Source of the DNA: Mycolicibacterium moriokaense
GTDB taxonomy: Bacteria > Actinomycetota > Actinomycetes > Mycobacteriales > Mycobacteriaceae
Length of the DNA: 64,000 nucleotides
Direction: 5' to 3'
Assembly: GCF_003347205.1 (NCBI RefSeq)
Contig: NZ_QQBJ01000017.1
Coordinates: forward strand, 1-64,000
The first letter of the stretch is position 1. The number at the start of each line of letters is the position of its first letter. The notes under the pieces are model-generated. The model was given only the letters and a program-made list of their open reading frames with translations, was not told where the DNA came from and did not search any database. A program made the position numbers and the translations under genes. Below are positions 1 through 8,756 of the stretch, piece by piece.

Positions 1-169
1 TAGGCAGTTCGCACTTCACTCGGAGGTCTTCGTCATGTCACCACACCACGCCGTACCTAACGTCCGTGGTCAGTACATCTAGCGGCGGCGAGTTCTGCAC
101 CTGGGCTGTGATCGTCGACGACCTACGACCCTCATGCAGATCTTGCCGGCGTATCCGGCCTTCGTAGTC

Positions 170-183
170 GGCCGATATCGGCC
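170..183. repeat. 14-bp perfect palindrome upstream of the DapB-like gene
   Basis: GGCCGATATCGGCC is a perfect palindrome lying 35 bp before the chosen GTG start at 218. Its inner part, GCCGATATCG, recurs at 200-209. It could be an operator for the downstream gene, or chance in GC-rich DNA. Nothing else was recognised in 1-217, and no coding frame there is convincing. Confidence 0.3.
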
Positions 184-217
184 TGATCGCGGCGCCAACG
201 CCGATATCGTCACCGCC

Positions 218-1306
218 GTGGCAGACAAGACGTACCGCGTGATCCTGTGGGGGCCGGGCTCCATCGGCAGCGAGCTGCTGACGGCGATCATCGATCATCG
301 CGACGACCTGGAGATCGTCGGCGTCAAGGTGTACTCCGAGGCCAAGAACGGCGTCGACGTCGGCACCCTCGTCGGCCGGGACCCGATCGGCGTGGCCGCC
401 ACCACCGACGACGACGCGATTGTCGCGCTGGATGCCGACTGCGTCGTCTACACGCCGCGCAACGGCGACATCGATGAGGTCTGCCGGCTGCTGGCCAGCG
501 GCAAGAACGTCGCCACCACCGTCTTCCTCTTCTATCCGCCCCGATTGGCCGACGCCGACCGTGAGCGCTTGGCGGCCGCCTGCCGCGAGGGAGACACCAC
601 GTTCCACGCCAGCGGGATCAACCCCGGCAACCTGTCGGGTGTGCTTCCGCTCGCACTGTCGGGGATGAGCCGCACGATCGACAAGATCACGCTGCAGGAG
701 CGCGCGGACATGACGCTCTACGAGAGCACCGACATCAGCTTCGGCAACATGAAGTTCGGTGAACCGATCGAGGTGGTCGACCCCGACGTCGACGATTACC
801 TGCGCGATATGAAAGCGATGTTCGTCGAGCAGATCTGGCTTCTCGGCGACGCGCTCGACGCCGACCTCGACGACGTCACCGTCGACATCGAGGTCATCCC
901 CGCTCAGCAGGACCATCAGATCTTCGACCGCCTGCTGCGCGAAGGCACCGCGGCGGGCCAGCGCTGGAACATGGTCGGTCGGCGCAACGGCGAGGCTCGC
1001 GTCGAGATCGAGACGCTGTGGACCGTCGGAAACGAGTATCCGCGGCATTGGCCCGCGCCCGAGCACGGCTGGACGCTGACGATCGAGGGCGACCCGTCGA
1101 TGCGCGTGCACTTCCTGACATTGGCCAGCTTCACCCGCAACGCGAGCATCGCCGAGCACGCCCAGGCCGGAAACATCGCCACCGGCATGCAGGTGCTCAA
1201 CGCCGTCACCGCGGTCTGTGAGGCCCCAGCGGGGTTCGCGACCAACGCGACGCTGCCGCTGGTCCGCAGCGCCACCGGGTTCCGCGGGCAGCGCGAGCGA
1301 CCCTGA
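218..1306 (+). CDS. DapB-like NAD(P)-dependent reductase (dihydrodipicolinate reductase superfamily)
   Basis: This is a 362-residue protein with an N-terminal Rossmann fold: VILWGPGSIGSELL carries GxGxxG at about residues 12-17. A conserved HASGINPG segment lies at residues 130-137. The layout resembles the 2,4-diaminopentanoate dehydrogenase-type branch of the DapB superfamily, common in mycobacteria as 'dihydrodipicolinate reductase' paralogs. It is longer than true DapB (about 245 residues), so it is probably not the lysine-pathway enzyme. The GTG at 218 is chosen because homology-like sequence begins at VADKTYRVILWG; the ATG at 134 would add 28 residues without Rossmann features. No clear ribosome-binding site precedes either start. 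The substrate is unknown. A hairpin overlaps its stop codon. Confidence 0.7.
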   Translation: MADKTYRVILWGPGSIGSELLTAIIDHRDDLEIVGVKVYSEAKNGVDVGTLVGRDPIGVAATTDDDAIVALDADCVVYTPRNGDIDEVCRLLASGKNVATTVFLFYPPRLADADRERLAAACREGDTTFHASGINPGNLSGVLPLALSGMSRTIDKITLQERADMTLYESTDISFGNMKFGEPIEVVDPDVDDYLRDMKAMFVEQIWLLGDALDADLDDVTVDIEVIPAQQDHQIFDRLLREGTAAGQRWNMVGRRNGEARVEIETLWTVGNEYPRHWPAPEHGWTLTIEGDPSMRVHFLTLASFTRNASIAEHAQAGNIATGMQVLNAVTAVCEAPAGFATNATLPLVRSATGFRGQRERP

Positions 1307-1354
1307 AATGCCAGCGCAGCGCGGCGTGTCGCCGTGCAAACACGGTCGCTCGCG
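1292..1354 (+). repeat. 62/63-nt hairpin family, copy A
   Basis: The left arm CGCGAGCGACC (1292-1302) and right arm GGTCGCTCGCG (1344-1354) are exact reverse complements. They flank a centre containing CGGCGTGTC (1322-1330). The left-arm-to-core spacing (30 nt) and total length match copies at 29645 and 32720. The left arm is inside the last codons of the DapB-like gene and spans its stop. It may act as a transcription terminator between that gene and rplN, without a U-tract. The rest of the gap up to 1544 holds the rplN leader, in which no promoter could be assigned. Confidence 0.75.
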
Positions 1355-1544
1355 GTGTACGGGGATGGCTGACCAGCGGCGATTTGGAGCATTGCTGGTC
1401 ATCACCTAGAATTCACTGGTTGCCTTGGGCAGACCTCGGTTCTCTTCTCACCGAAGAAGACCCTGCGTGCCTTTAGGAAACGAGAAGACCGCGCACGTCA
1501 GGTCGGTATCTGCCGTGCACACATAACCAGGTCGAGGAGATCGA

Positions 1545-1913
1545 GTGATTCAGCAGGAATCGCGGCTGAAGGTCGCCGACAACACGGGCGCCAAGGAGAT
1601 CTTGTGCATCCGCGTGCTCGGCGGCTCGTCGCGGCGCTATGCCGGTATCGGCGACATCATCGTGGCGACTGTCAAGGACGCCATCCCCGGCGGCAACGTC
1701 AAACGCGGTGAGGTCGTCAAGGCCGTCATCGTGCGCACGGTCAAGGAGCGCCGCCGCGCCGACGGTAGCTACATCAAGTTCGACGAGAACGCCGCCGTCA
1801 TCATCAAGCCCGACAACGATCCGCGCGGCACCCGCATCTTCGGCCCGGTCGGTCGTGAACTGCGGGAGAAGCGCTTCATGAAAATCGTCTCGCTCGCCCC
1901 GGAGGTGTTGTAA
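1545..1913 (+). CDS. rplN: 50S ribosomal protein uL14
   Basis: uL14 binds 23S rRNA next to the factor-binding side of the large subunit and bridges to 16S rRNA. The 122-residue product begins [19 protein letters not shown] and carries the uL14 signature around [20 protein letters not shown]. Its length is the family standard. The GTG start is preceded by the purine-rich GAGGAGAT. It heads the block rplN-rplX-rplE-rpsZ-rpsH-rplF-rplR-rpsE-rpmD-rplO. In mycobacteria the S10/spc ribosomal clusters are separated at this point, and here the upstream neighbour is an unrelated reductase, so rplN presumably has its own promoter in 1355-1544. Confidence 0.98.
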   Translation: MIQQESRLKVADNTGAKEILCIRVLGGSSRRYAGIGDIIVATVKDAIPGGNVKRGEVVKAVIVRTVKERRRADGSYIKFDENAAVIIKPDNDPRGTRIFGPVGRELREKRFMKIVSLAPEVL

Positions 1914-2231
1914 ATGAAGGTCCACAAGGGCGACACCGTGCTGGTCATCTCCGGCAAGGACAAGGGCGCCAAAGGCAAGGTGCTGCAGGCGTTTCCGACC
2001 CGTAACAAGGTGCTGGTCGAGGGCGTCAACCGGATCAAGAAGCACACCCCGATCTCACGCACCGAGCGCGGCGCGTCGTCGGGCGGGATCGTCACCCAGG
2101 AGGCGCCGATCCACGTGTCCAACGTGATGGTGGTCGACTCCGACGGCAAGCCCACCCGCATCTCCTTCCGCCGCGACGAAGAGTCCGGCAAGAAGGTGCG
2201 CATCGCCAAGACCAACGGCAAGGACATCTGA
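1914..2231 (+). CDS. rplX: 50S ribosomal protein uL24
   Basis: uL24 is an early assembly protein of the large subunit, contacting 23S rRNA domain I near the exit tunnel. The 105-residue sequence starts [21 protein letters not shown], the KOW motif typical of L24. It follows rplN with no intergenic space (stop TAA, then ATG), and its stop overlaps the rplE start by one base (TGATG), so translation is probably coupled. Nothing unusual was seen in length or composition. Confidence 0.97.
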   Translation: MKVHKGDTVLVISGKDKGAKGKVLQAFPTRNKVLVEGVNRIKKHTPISRTERGASSGGIVTQEAPIHVSNVMVVDSDGKPTRISFRRDEESGKKVRIAKTNGKDI

Positions 2232-2794
2232 TGACGACTACCGAGAAAGCCCTGCCCCGGCTCAAGCAGCGCTACCGCGAGGAGATTCGCGACTCGCTGA
2301 ACAAGGAATTCGGCTACGGCAACGTCATGCAGATCCCGGGCGTGGTCAAGGTCGTCGTCAACATGGGCGTCGGCGACGCCGCCCGCGACGCCAAGCTGAT
2401 CAACGGCGCGGTCAACGACCTGGCGCTGATCACCGGCCAGAAGCCCGAGGTGCGCAAGGCCACCAAGTCGATCGCCCAGTTCAAGCTTCGCGAGGGGATG
2501 CCGATCGGCGCCCGCGTGACGCTGCGCGGCGACCGGATGTGGGAGTTCCTTGACCGGCTGATCTCGATCGCGCTGCCGCGTATCCGCGACTTCCGCGGGC
2601 TGAGCCCCAAGCAGTTCGACGGCCGCGGCAACTACACCTTCGGGCTGTCGGAGCAGTCGGTGTTCCACGAGATCGACGTGGACTCGATCGACCGGCCCCG
2701 TGGCATGGACATCACCGTCGTCACCTCGGCGACGAACGACGACGAAGGACGAGCGCTGTTGCGGGCGCTGGGCTTTCCGTTCAAGGAGAACTGA
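2231..2794 (+). CDS. rplE: 50S ribosomal protein uL5
   Basis: uL5 binds 5S rRNA and forms part of the central protuberance. The 187-residue product contains the L5 signature around [21 protein letters not shown] (residues about 33-53) and the C-terminal [21 protein letters not shown] block. The ATG overlaps the rplX stop by one base. It is followed four bases later by the small zinc-type S14 gene. Confidence 0.97.
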   Translation: MTTTEKALPRLKQRYREEIRDSLNKEFGYGNVMQIPGVVKVVVNMGVGDAARDAKLINGAVNDLALITGQKPEVRKATKSIAQFKLREGMPIGARVTLRGDRMWEFLDRLISIALPRIRDFRGLSPKQFDGRGNYTFGLSEQSVFHEIDVDSIDRPRGMDITVVTSATNDDEGRALLRALGFPFKEN

Positions 2795-2798
2795 GCAG

Positions 2799-2984
2799 AT
2801 GGCAAAGAAGGCTCTGGTCAACAAGGCCAACAAGAAGCCCAAGTTCAAGGTGCGCGCCTACACCCGCTGCAGCAAGTGCGGCCGCCCGCACGCGGTCTAC
2901 CGCAAGTTCGGGCTCTGCCGCATCTGTCTACGCGAAATGGCGCACGCCGGCGAACTGCCGGGTGTGCAGAAGTCCAGCTGGTAA
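2799..2984 (+). CDS. rpsZ: 30S ribosomal protein uS14, zinc-binding (type Z)
   Basis: uS14 helps assemble the 30S head. The product is 61 residues, the length of the short C+ form, with the sequence [18 protein letters not shown] followed by a CSKC pair and a CRIC pair that together make a four-cysteine zinc site. Mycobacteria also encode a zinc-free paralog elsewhere that replaces this form under zinc starvation through the Zur regulon; this copy is the zinc-replete form. A longer frame starting upstream at 2700 is ruled out because it runs inside rplE. It is followed by an unusually long 140-bp gap before rpsH. Confidence 0.96.
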   Translation: MAKKALVNKANKKPKFKVRAYTRCSKCGRPHAVYRKFGLCRICLREMAHAGELPGVQKSSW

Positions 2985-3020
2985 CCAGCAAGACCACTCC
3001 CGACCAATCTAAAGAAAGTT

Positions 3021-3050
3021 GCGGCAGGCCCCTGACGGGGGAACCGCCGC
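3021..3050 (+). promoter_or_regulatory. Structured leader between rpsZ and rpsH
   Basis: GCGGC (3021-3025) pairs with GCCGC (3046-3050), and inside it CCCC (3029-3032) pairs with GGGG (3037-3040) around a TGAC loop. The stem has a small internal bulge. It sits in the only long gap (2985-3124) inside this ribosomal block, directly before the S8 gene. In other bacteria S8 regulates the spc operon through an RNA site near this position, so an autogenous control or RNA-processing role is possible. This is inference from position and folding only. Confidence 0.35.
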
Positions 3051-3124
3051 GAGGAAGGTAAAGCGGAAGTCATGACCGCGATGACGACGATGCAGAGCGT
3101 AGCGATGAAGAGGAGCAGCGCTCG

Positions 3125-3523
3125 ATGACTATGACGGATCCGATCGCAGACTTCTTGACACGTCTGCGCAACGCCAACTCGGCGTACCACGACGAGGTGA
3201 CCCTGCCGCACAGCAAGATCAAGGCCAACATCGCCGAGATCCTCAAGGCGGAGGGCTACATCACCGACTACCACACCGAGGATGCTCGGGTGGGCAAGGC
3301 GCTGGTCGTCGAGCTGAAGTACGGCCCGAGCCGGGAGCGCAGCATCGCGGGCCTGCGCCGGGTGTCCAAGCCCGGTCTGCGGGTGTACGCGAAATCCACC
3401 AACCTGCCGCGGGTGCTCGGCGGCCTCGGCGTGGCGATCATCTCCACGTCGTCGGGGCTGCTCACCGACCGTCAGGCAGCACGTCAGGGCGTGGGCGGCG
3501 AAGTCCTCGCATACGTGTGGTGA
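3125..3523 (+). CDS. rpsH: 30S ribosomal protein uS8
   Basis: uS8 is a primary 16S rRNA-binding protein of the central domain and, in other bacteria, a translational repressor of the spc operon. The 132-residue product begins [20 protein letters not shown] and ends with the C-terminal S8 signature ([22 protein letters not shown]). The ATG at 3125 is preceded by GAGGAGCAG. It is separated from rpsZ by 140 bp and from rplF by 13 bp. Confidence 0.97.
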   Translation: MTMTDPIADFLTRLRNANSAYHDEVTLPHSKIKANIAEILKAEGYITDYHTEDARVGKALVVELKYGPSRERSIAGLRRVSKPGLRVYAKSTNLPRVLGGLGVAIISTSSGLLTDRQAARQGVGGEVLAYVW

Positions 3524-3536
3524 GGGGGAACTAGCC

Positions 3537-4076
3537 ATGTCTCGTATTGGTAAGAATCCGGTCCCGGTGCCATCCGGGGTCGACGTGACGATCGACGGCC
3601 AGAACGTCTCGGTGAAGGGTCCCAAGGGCACGCTGACGCTGGACGTCGCCGAGCCGATCAGGGTGGCCCGCGACGACGACGGCGCCATCGTGGTGACCCG
3701 CCCCGACGACGAGCGGCGCAACCGCTCGCTGCACGGGCTGTCGCGCACCCTGGTGGCCAACCTCGTCACCGGCGTCACCGACGGCTACACCATCAAGATG
3801 GAGATCTTCGGCGTCGGCTACCGCGTGGTCGCCAAGGGCACCAACCTCGAGTTCGCGCTCGGGTACAGCCATCCGGTGGTGATCACCGCTCCGGAAGGGG
3901 TCACCTTCGCGGTGGAGACGCCGACGAAGTTCTCGATCTCCGGCATCGACAAGCAGAAGGTCGGCCAGATCGCGGCCAACATCCGCCGCCTGCGGAAGAG
4001 CGACCCGTACAAGGGCAAGGGCATCCGCTACGAGGGTGAGCAGATCCGCCGCAAGGTCGGAAAGACAGGTAAGTAG
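3537..4076 (+). CDS. rplF: 50S ribosomal protein uL6
   Basis: uL6 lies near the sarcin-ricin loop and the factor-binding site. The product is 179 residues with the usual two L6 repeats; the C-terminal repeat contains the signature [25 protein letters not shown]. The start ATG is preceded by GAGGGGGAA, a strong ribosome-binding site. It lies 13 bp after rpsH and two bases before rplR, so the genes are co-transcribed. Confidence 0.97.
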   Translation: MSRIGKNPVPVPSGVDVTIDGQNVSVKGPKGTLTLDVAEPIRVARDDDGAIVVTRPDDERRNRSLHGLSRTLVANLVTGVTDGYTIKMEIFGVGYRVVAKGTNLEFALGYSHPVVITAPEGVTFAVETPTKFSISGIDKQKVGQIAANIRRLRKSDPYKGKGIRYEGEQIRRKVGKTGK

Positions 4077-4078
4077 CA

Positions 4079-4486
4079 ATGGCCCAGAAGACACAAGCCG
4101 TATCCAAGAAGCCCGCGGTCGGCCAGAGCGCCGCGGCGGTCCGCCGGGCCTCGCGGCTGCGCAGGCACGCTCGGCTGCGCAAGAAGATCGAGGGCACGGC
4201 CGAAACACCGCGCCTGGTGGTGCACCGGTCGTCGCGCCACATCCACGTGCAGTTGGTCAACGACGCCAACGGCACCACGGTGGCCGCCGCGTCGTCCATC
4301 GAGGCCGACGTGCGCGGTGTGGACGGCGACAAGAAGGCCCACAGCAAGCGGGTCGGTCAGCTGATCGCCGAGCGCGCCAAGGCCGCCGGGATCGAGACCG
4401 TCGTGTTCGACCGGGGTGGCTACACCTACGGCGGACGGCTCGCGGCGCTGGCCGATGCGGCACGCGAAGGTGGGCTGAGGTTCTAG
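4079..4486 (+). CDS. rplR: 50S ribosomal protein uL18
   Basis: uL18 binds 5S rRNA together with uL5. The 135-residue product has a basic N-terminus rich in Lys and Arg ([18 protein letters not shown]) and the typical uL18 end, [25 protein letters not shown] slightly extended, lysine-containing N-terminus ([20 protein letters not shown]) precedes the conserved part. It starts two bases after rplF. A 76-bp gap with an ATG-rich tract separates it from rpsE. Confidence 0.97.
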   Translation: MAQKTQAVSKKPAVGQSAAAVRRASRLRRHARLRKKIEGTAETPRLVVHRSSRHIHVQLVNDANGTTVAAASSIEADVRGVDGDKKAHSKRVGQLIAERAKAAGIETVVFDRGGYTYGGRLAALADAAREGGLRF

Positions 4487-4562
4487 CCGGCGGGCAGGAG
4501 CGAAGCGACTTGGGGATGATGATGATGGGCAATGACGTGAAAACAATTGGAAGGACTGCGTA

Positions 4563-5240
4563 ATGGCCGAGCAGGCAGCAGGAGCCGCCGGGCCTTCGAG
4601 TTCGGACGGCAGGCCGCCCCGCGGTGACCGCGAGGGCCGGGGCCGTCGTGACGACCGCGGCGGCCGTCGTGACCGCGACGGCGGCGACAAGAGCAACTAC
4701 CTCGAACGCGTCGTCACGATCAACCGTGTTTCCAAAGTGGTCAAGGGTGGCCGGCGGTTCAGCTTCACCGCGCTGGTGATCGTCGGTGACGGCAACGGCA
4801 TGGTCGGTGTCGGTTACGGCAAGGCCAAGGAAGTTCCCGCCGCGATCGCCAAGGGCGTCGAGGAAGCGCGCAAGGGCTTCTTCCGCGTTCCGCTGATCGG
4901 CGGCACCATCACGCACCCGGTGCAGGGTGAGGCCGCCGCGGGTGTGGTCATGCTGCGCCCGGCGAGCGCCGGTACCGGTGTGATCGCCGGCGGCGCGGCC
5001 CGTGCGGTGCTGGAATGCGCGGGCGTGCACGACATCCTGGCGAAATCACTGGGCAGTGACAACGCGATCAACGTGGTGCACGCCACGGTTGCGGCGCTGA
5101 AGCTGCTGCAGCGTCCCGAAGAGGTGGCGGCCCGCCGTGGCCTGCCGATCGAGGACGTGGCGCCGGCAGGCATGCTGCGTGCGCGCCGTGAGGCCGAGGC
5201 GGTCGCCACCAGCACCGCCGCTCGTGAAGGAAACGCGTAG
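4563..5240 (+). CDS. rpsE: 30S ribosomal protein uS5
   Basis: uS5 sits at the mRNA entrance and contributes to decoding accuracy. The product is 225 residues, longer than E. coli S5 (about 166) because of a roughly 45-residue N-terminal extension rich in Gly, Arg and Asp ([20 protein letters not shown]). Such an extension is usual in mycobacteria. The S5 double-stranded-RNA-binding-like domain starts around [20 protein letters not shown]. It is followed two bases later by rpmD. Confidence 0.97.
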   Translation: MAEQAAGAAGPSSSDGRPPRGDREGRGRRDDRGGRRDRDGGDKSNYLERVVTINRVSKVVKGGRRFSFTALVIVGDGNGMVGVGYGKAKEVPAAIAKGVEEARKGFFRVPLIGGTITHPVQGEAAAGVVMLRPASAGTGVIAGGAARAVLECAGVHDILAKSLGSDNAINVVHATVAALKLLQRPEEVAARRGLPIEDVAPAGMLRARREAEAVATSTAAREGNA

Positions 5241-5242
5241 CC

Positions 5243-5425
5243 ATGGCCGAGCTCAAAATCACCCAGGTACGCAGCACCATCGGTGCGCGGTGGCGACAGA
5301 AGGAAAGCCTGCGGTCGTTGGGACTGCGCAAGATTCGGCAGTCGGTGGTCCGTGAGGACAACCAACAGACGCGTGGGCTGATCAAGGCCGTGCATCACCT
5401 CGTAGAGGTGGAGGAAGTCAAATGA
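5243..5425 (+). CDS. rpmD: 50S ribosomal protein uL30
   Basis: uL30 is a small protein of the large subunit, absent from many bacteria but kept in actinobacteria. The product is 60 residues: [20 protein letters not shown] and then the L30 signature [18 protein letters not shown]. It starts two bases after rpsE and its stop overlaps the rplO start by four bases (ATGA), which implies coupled translation. Confidence 0.97.
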   Translation: MAELKITQVRSTIGARWRQKESLRSLGLRKIRQSVVREDNQQTRGLIKAVHHLVEVEEVK

Positions 5426-5865
5426 CGATCAAGCTTCATGACCTGAAGCCGGCGCCCGGTTCGAAGACCGCCAAGACCCGCGTGGGTCGCGGTGAGGGCT
5501 CCAAGGGCAAGACCGCCGGTCGCGGCACGAAGGGCACCAAGGCCCGCAAGAACGTCCCCGCGACGTTCGAGGGTGGCCAGATGCCGATTCACATGCGGCT
5601 GCCGAAGCTCAAGGGCTTCCGCAACCGGTTCCGCACCGAGTACGAGGTCGTCAACGTCGGCGACCTGAACAAGCTGTTCCCCAAGGGCGGCGACGTCGGC
5701 GTCGACGAGCTGGTGGCCGCCCGCGCGGTCCGGAAGAACCGTCTGGTCAAGGTTCTGGGCGACGGCAAGCTGACCGCCAAGGTCAACGTCACCGCGCACA
5801 AGTTCAGCGGCAGCGCGAAGGAAAAGATCGAGGCCGCAGGCGGTTCGGCGACCGAGAGCGCCTGA
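5422..5865 (+). CDS. rplO: 50S ribosomal protein uL15
   Basis: uL15 is a late-assembly large-subunit protein. The product is 147 residues with the glycine/lysine-rich N-terminal block ([20 protein letters not shown]) and the central [16 protein letters not shown] motif of L15. It is the last gene of this ribosomal block. In many bacteria secY follows directly; here secY is about 31 kb downstream. A candidate terminator hairpin follows at 5884. Confidence 0.97.
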   Translation: MTIKLHDLKPAPGSKTAKTRVGRGEGSKGKTAGRGTKGTKARKNVPATFEGGQMPIHMRLPKLKGFRNRFRTEYEVVNVGDLNKLFPKGGDVGVDELVAARAVRKNRLVKVLGDGKLTAKVNVTAHKFSGSAKEKIEAAGGSATESA

Positions 5866-5883
5866 CCTCCGCGAGAAGACGTC

Positions 5884-5902
5884 AGCGCGGCCCGGGCGCG
5901 CT
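5884..5902 (+). terminator. Candidate terminator after rplO
   Basis: AGCGCG (5884-5889) and CGCGCT (5897-5902) form a GC-rich stem around GCCCGGG. No U-tract follows, which is usual for actinobacterial terminators. It lies in the 36-bp gap between rplO and the convergent LLM gene, and its last base is the first base of that gene's stop, so it could serve both strands. Confidence 0.4.
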
Positions 5903-6828
5903 CAGCTGAATTGCGGGATCACTTCCGCGGCAAGCCGTTCCATCTGTTCGCGGTTTTCGGCGACCGTGGTGCCGACCGGGTTCAGCAGGATCATCTCGGC
6001 GCCCGCGTCGATCACCTCTTGGACACCGCGCGCGACGTCCTCGGGTGTGCCCGACACCGGGACGTCCTCGATACCGGGCATCTGCCCGTAGATGCGGTGC
6101 AGCCCGTCGACCACGCGCTCGCGGGCCCGTCGGGTGTCGTCGTCAACCGTCAGATACAGCCGCTTGCCGATGGTGAATCGCGTTGTGTCCTTTGCCTGTT
6201 CGTCGAGTTCGCGACGGACGGTCTTGACCGCTTCGGCGAACGTCGCGGTCGTCGAAGAACCCGCTCCCATGAAGGAATCGGCGATGCGCACCCCGCGCTT
6301 GAGGGCCTTGGGCGCGGTGCCGCCGATCCACAGCGGCGGGTGCGGGCGCTGCACCGGCTTCGGCTGGATCGGCAGCCCGTCCACCTCGCGGAAGCGGCCA
6401 TGGAAGGTCACCGTCGGCTCGTCGGACCACGCTGCCTTCATCAGCTCGATGCCTTCGGTGAAGTAGCTGATGAACGTCTCCTTCTCGACGCCGAAGGCCT
6501 GGAACGGCCGGAAGTTGCCGCCGTGGCCGACGCCGACGTCCACCCGGCCGTGGCTGAGCCGGTCGACCGCGGTGACGGCCCACGCCAGCTGCAACGGGTC
6601 GTGCAGTGTGGTGATCAACACCGCCACGCCGAGCCGCAGCCGGGTGGTGCAGGCGGCGGCGTAGGACAGCATCTGCAGCGGCGCGATCTGCGGTGAGCTG
6701 CCGATCACCTGCTCCATCGTCCAGCCGGCCTCGAAGCCTAGCTCTTCGGCGCGCATGAGGTATTCCTTCATGCCCGCATCGTCGAAGCGGTCGTAGTCCA
6801 GCTGGGGGATCGAGATCGCGAACCTCAC
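5902..6828 (-). CDS. LLM class F420-dependent oxidoreductase
   Basis: A 308-residue luciferase-like monooxygenase-fold protein (MRFAISIPQLDYDRFDDAGM at the N-terminus). It probably uses deazaflavin F420, as most mycobacterial members of this family do. Conserved blocks are TRLRLGVAVLITTLHDPLQLA and GRVDVGVGHGGNFRPFQAFG in the N-terminal half, and RPHPPLWIGG near the middle, typical of PF00296. Start is GTG. It is convergent with rplO and divergent from sppA, sharing a 119-bp region that contains a long palindrome. The substrate cannot be told from the sequence. Confidence 0.8.
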   Translation of the reverse strand: MRFAISIPQLDYDRFDDAGMKEYLMRAEELGFEAGWTMEQVIGSSPQIAPLQMLSYAAACTTRLRLGVAVLITTLHDPLQLAWAVTAVDRLSHGRVDVGVGHGGNFRPFQAFGVEKETFISYFTEGIELMKAAWSDEPTVTFHGRFREVDGLPIQPKPVQRPHPPLWIGGTAPKALKRGVRIADSFMGAGSSTTATFAEAVKTVRRELDEQAKDTTRFTIGKRLYLTVDDDTRRARERVVDGLHRIYGQMPGIEDVPVSGTPEDVARGVQEVIDAGAEMILLNPVGTTVAENREQMERLAAEVIPQFS

Positions 6829-6859
6829 ACGACCACGTTAGGCGTCCGGTGTGCTTGGA

Positions 6860-6923
6860 CGCCGATTTCTGCGTGAGGGTCGTGCTCGCATGCCCGAGCA
6901 CGACCGCTGTGCAGATCTCGGCG
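6860..6923. repeat. 64-nt near-perfect palindrome in the LLM/sppA divergent region
   Basis: The centre is an exact 11-bp inverted repeat, GGTCGTGCTCG (6878-6888) and CGAGCACGACC (6895-6905). The pairing continues outward through TCTGC/GCAGA (6868-6872, 6911-6915) and CGCCGA/TCGGCG (6860-6865, 6918-6923), with short mismatches between. Its length is like that of the hairpin family seen at 1292, 19422, 29645 and 32720, but it lacks their CGGCGTGTC centre. It lies 28 bp before the sppA start and 31 bp before the LLM start, so it could be an operator or an extruding structure affecting both promoters. Confidence 0.6.
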
Positions 6924-6950
6924 CGGCATGCCCGTCGGTAGGCTCGGGTG

Positions 6951-8747
6951 ATGTTCAGCTTTGTGCCCGGCATTCCCGGCGTCGACGACCTGCGGTCCTT
7001 GGCCCGCAAAGTGGATACCGCCCGCCATCACGGCGTGCCCGACGGCTGCGTGTTGGAGCTGGATCTGCTGACCGCGCCCCCGGAGACCAGCGGGTTCGAC
7101 CCGATGGCGATCATCGGCGGCGGCGGACGGCCGCTGGTGCTCAGGGAGGCCGTCGCCGCGCTGCACCGGGCGGCCGAGGACGATCGCATCTCCGGGCTCA
7201 TCGCCCGCGTCCAGATCCCCGCCGCCGCGGCCGGCCCGATCCAGGAGCTACGCGACGCGATCACGGCGTTCAGCGACGTCAAACCCTCGCTGGCGTGGGC
7301 GGAGACGTATCCGGGCACCCTGTCCTACTACCTGGCCTCCGCGTTCCGCGAGGTGTGGATGCAGCCGTCGGGCACGGTCGGGGTGGTCGGCTTCGCCACC
7401 AATGCGCTGTTCCTCCGCGACGCGCTCGACAAGGCGGGCATCGAAGCGCAGTTCATCGCGCGCGGCGAATACAAGTCGGCCGCAAACCTTTTCACGCAGG
7501 ACTCCTACACCGACGCCCACCGCGAGGCGGACAGCAGAATGCTGGACAGCCTGCACGGCCAGGTATGGAAGGCGATCGCCGAGTCCCGGCGCATCGAGCC
7601 CGCCGCGGTCGACGAACTGGCCGACAAGGCGCCACTGCTGCGCGACGACGCGGTCACCGGGCGGCTGATCGACCGAATCGGCTTCCGCGACGAGGCGTAC
7701 GCGCGGATCGGCGAACTCGTTGGCGCCGCGGGCATCTCGCCGGAGACCGGTGACGCCGACAGCGACGACGCGCCGCCGCGGCTGTACCTGACCCGCTATG
7801 CCAGGGCGACGGCGAACAAGCCCGGCCCGCAGATGCCCTCGCTGCCGGGCCGCAAATCCAAGCCGACGATCGCGGTGGTGACCCTGCACGGGCCCATCGT
7901 CAGCGGCAGGGGTGGCCCGCAGGTGCTGCCGCTGGGCAACTCCAGCGCAGGCGGCGACACCATCGCCGCGGCGCTGCGCGAGGCGGCCGCCGACGACTCG
8001 GTGTCGGCGATCGTGCTGCGGGTCGACAGCCCCGGCGGATCGGTCACGGGGTCGGAAACCATTTGGCGGGAAGTGAATCGGGTCCGCGACCGCGGGACAC
8101 CCGTCGTCGCGTCCATGGGCGCGGTGGCCGCATCCGGCGGCTACTACGTGTCGATGGGCGCCGACGCCATCGTCGCCAACGCAGGCACCATCACCGGCTC
8201 CATCGGCGTGGTGACCGGCAAGCTGGTGGCGCGCGAGCTCAAGGACCGACTCGGCGTCGGCTCGGACTCGTTGCGCACCAACGACAATGCCGACGCATGG
8301 TCGATCAACAAGCCGTTCACCGACGAGCAGCATGCTCAGGTCGAGGCCGAGGCCGACCTGTTCTACACCGACTTCATCGAGCGCGTCGCGCACGGGCGCA
8401 AGCTGACCGTGGAGGCCGTCGACGCGGTGGCCCGCGGCCGGGTGTGGACCGGCGCCGACGCGCTGGCGCACGGTCTGGTCGACGAACTCGGCGGGCTGCG
8501 CACCGCGATCGACCGGGCCAAGGTGCTCGCCGGTCACGACGAGGACGCGGATGTCCGCATCGTCAGCTATCCGGGCTCGTCGCTGCTGGACTTCCTGCGC
8601 CCCAAGCCGTCGTCGCAGCCGGCCGCGGCGTCGCTGCCGGAGGCCGTCGCGGCGCTGATCGGGCGGTCAGTGGTGCAGATGGTCGGCCAGGCCGAACGCT
8701 CGTTGACCGGCGTCACCGCGCTCTGGCTGGGCGATTACCGCTTCTGA
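6951..8747 (+). CDS. sppA: Signal peptide peptidase SppA, 67-kDa type (protease IV)
   Basis: SppA degrades signal peptides left in the membrane after secretion. This 598-residue protein has two SppA/S49 repeats, as in the E. coli 67-kDa form. By family comparison, the catalytic lysine should be the Lys in [11 protein letters not shown] (about residue 175) and the nucleophilic serine the Ser in [13 protein letters not shown] (about residue 395), with the supporting [13 protein letters not shown] motif around 358-370. No obvious N-terminal membrane anchor is visible ([17 protein letters not shown]). An in-frame GTG three bases upstream (6948) is an alternative start. It follows rplO as in M. 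tuberculosis, after an inserted LLM gene. Confidence 0.92.
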   Translation: MFSFVPGIPGVDDLRSLARKVDTARHHGVPDGCVLELDLLTAPPETSGFDPMAIIGGGGRPLVLREAVAALHRAAEDDRISGLIARVQIPAAAAGPIQELRDAITAFSDVKPSLAWAETYPGTLSYYLASAFREVWMQPSGTVGVVGFATNALFLRDALDKAGIEAQFIARGEYKSAANLFTQDSYTDAHREADSRMLDSLHGQVWKAIAESRRIEPAAVDELADKAPLLRDDAVTGRLIDRIGFRDEAYARIGELVGAAGISPETGDADSDDAPPRLYLTRYARATANKPGPQMPSLPGRKSKPTIAVVTLHGPIVSGRGGPQVLPLGNSSAGGDTIAAALREAAADDSVSAIVLRVDSPGGSVTGSETIWREVNRVRDRGTPVVASMGAVAASGGYYVSMGADAIVANAGTITGSIGVVTGKLVARELKDRLGVGSDSLRTNDNADAWSINKPFTDEQHAQVEAEADLFYTDFIERVAHGRKLTVEAVDAVARGRVWTGADALAHGLVDELGGLRTAIDRAKVLAGHDEDADVRIVSYPGSSLLDFLRPKPSSQPAAASLPEAVAALIGRSVVQMVGQAERSLTGVTALWLGDYRF

Positions 8748-8756
8748 CACCGCGCG

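Noticed and set aside
38-1405. 455-codon open frame on the minus strand over the DapB-like gene
   Set aside because: It is the antisense shadow of the Rossmann-fold gene at 218-1306; its product has the Arg/Asp/His/Val-rich look of an antisense GC-rich frame and no domain.
4525-4545. GATGATGATGATGG tract as a start-codon cluster or microsatellite gene
   Set aside because: It lies in the 76-bp rplR-rpsE gap, has no open frame of note and no ribosome-binding site in place; chance short repeat.
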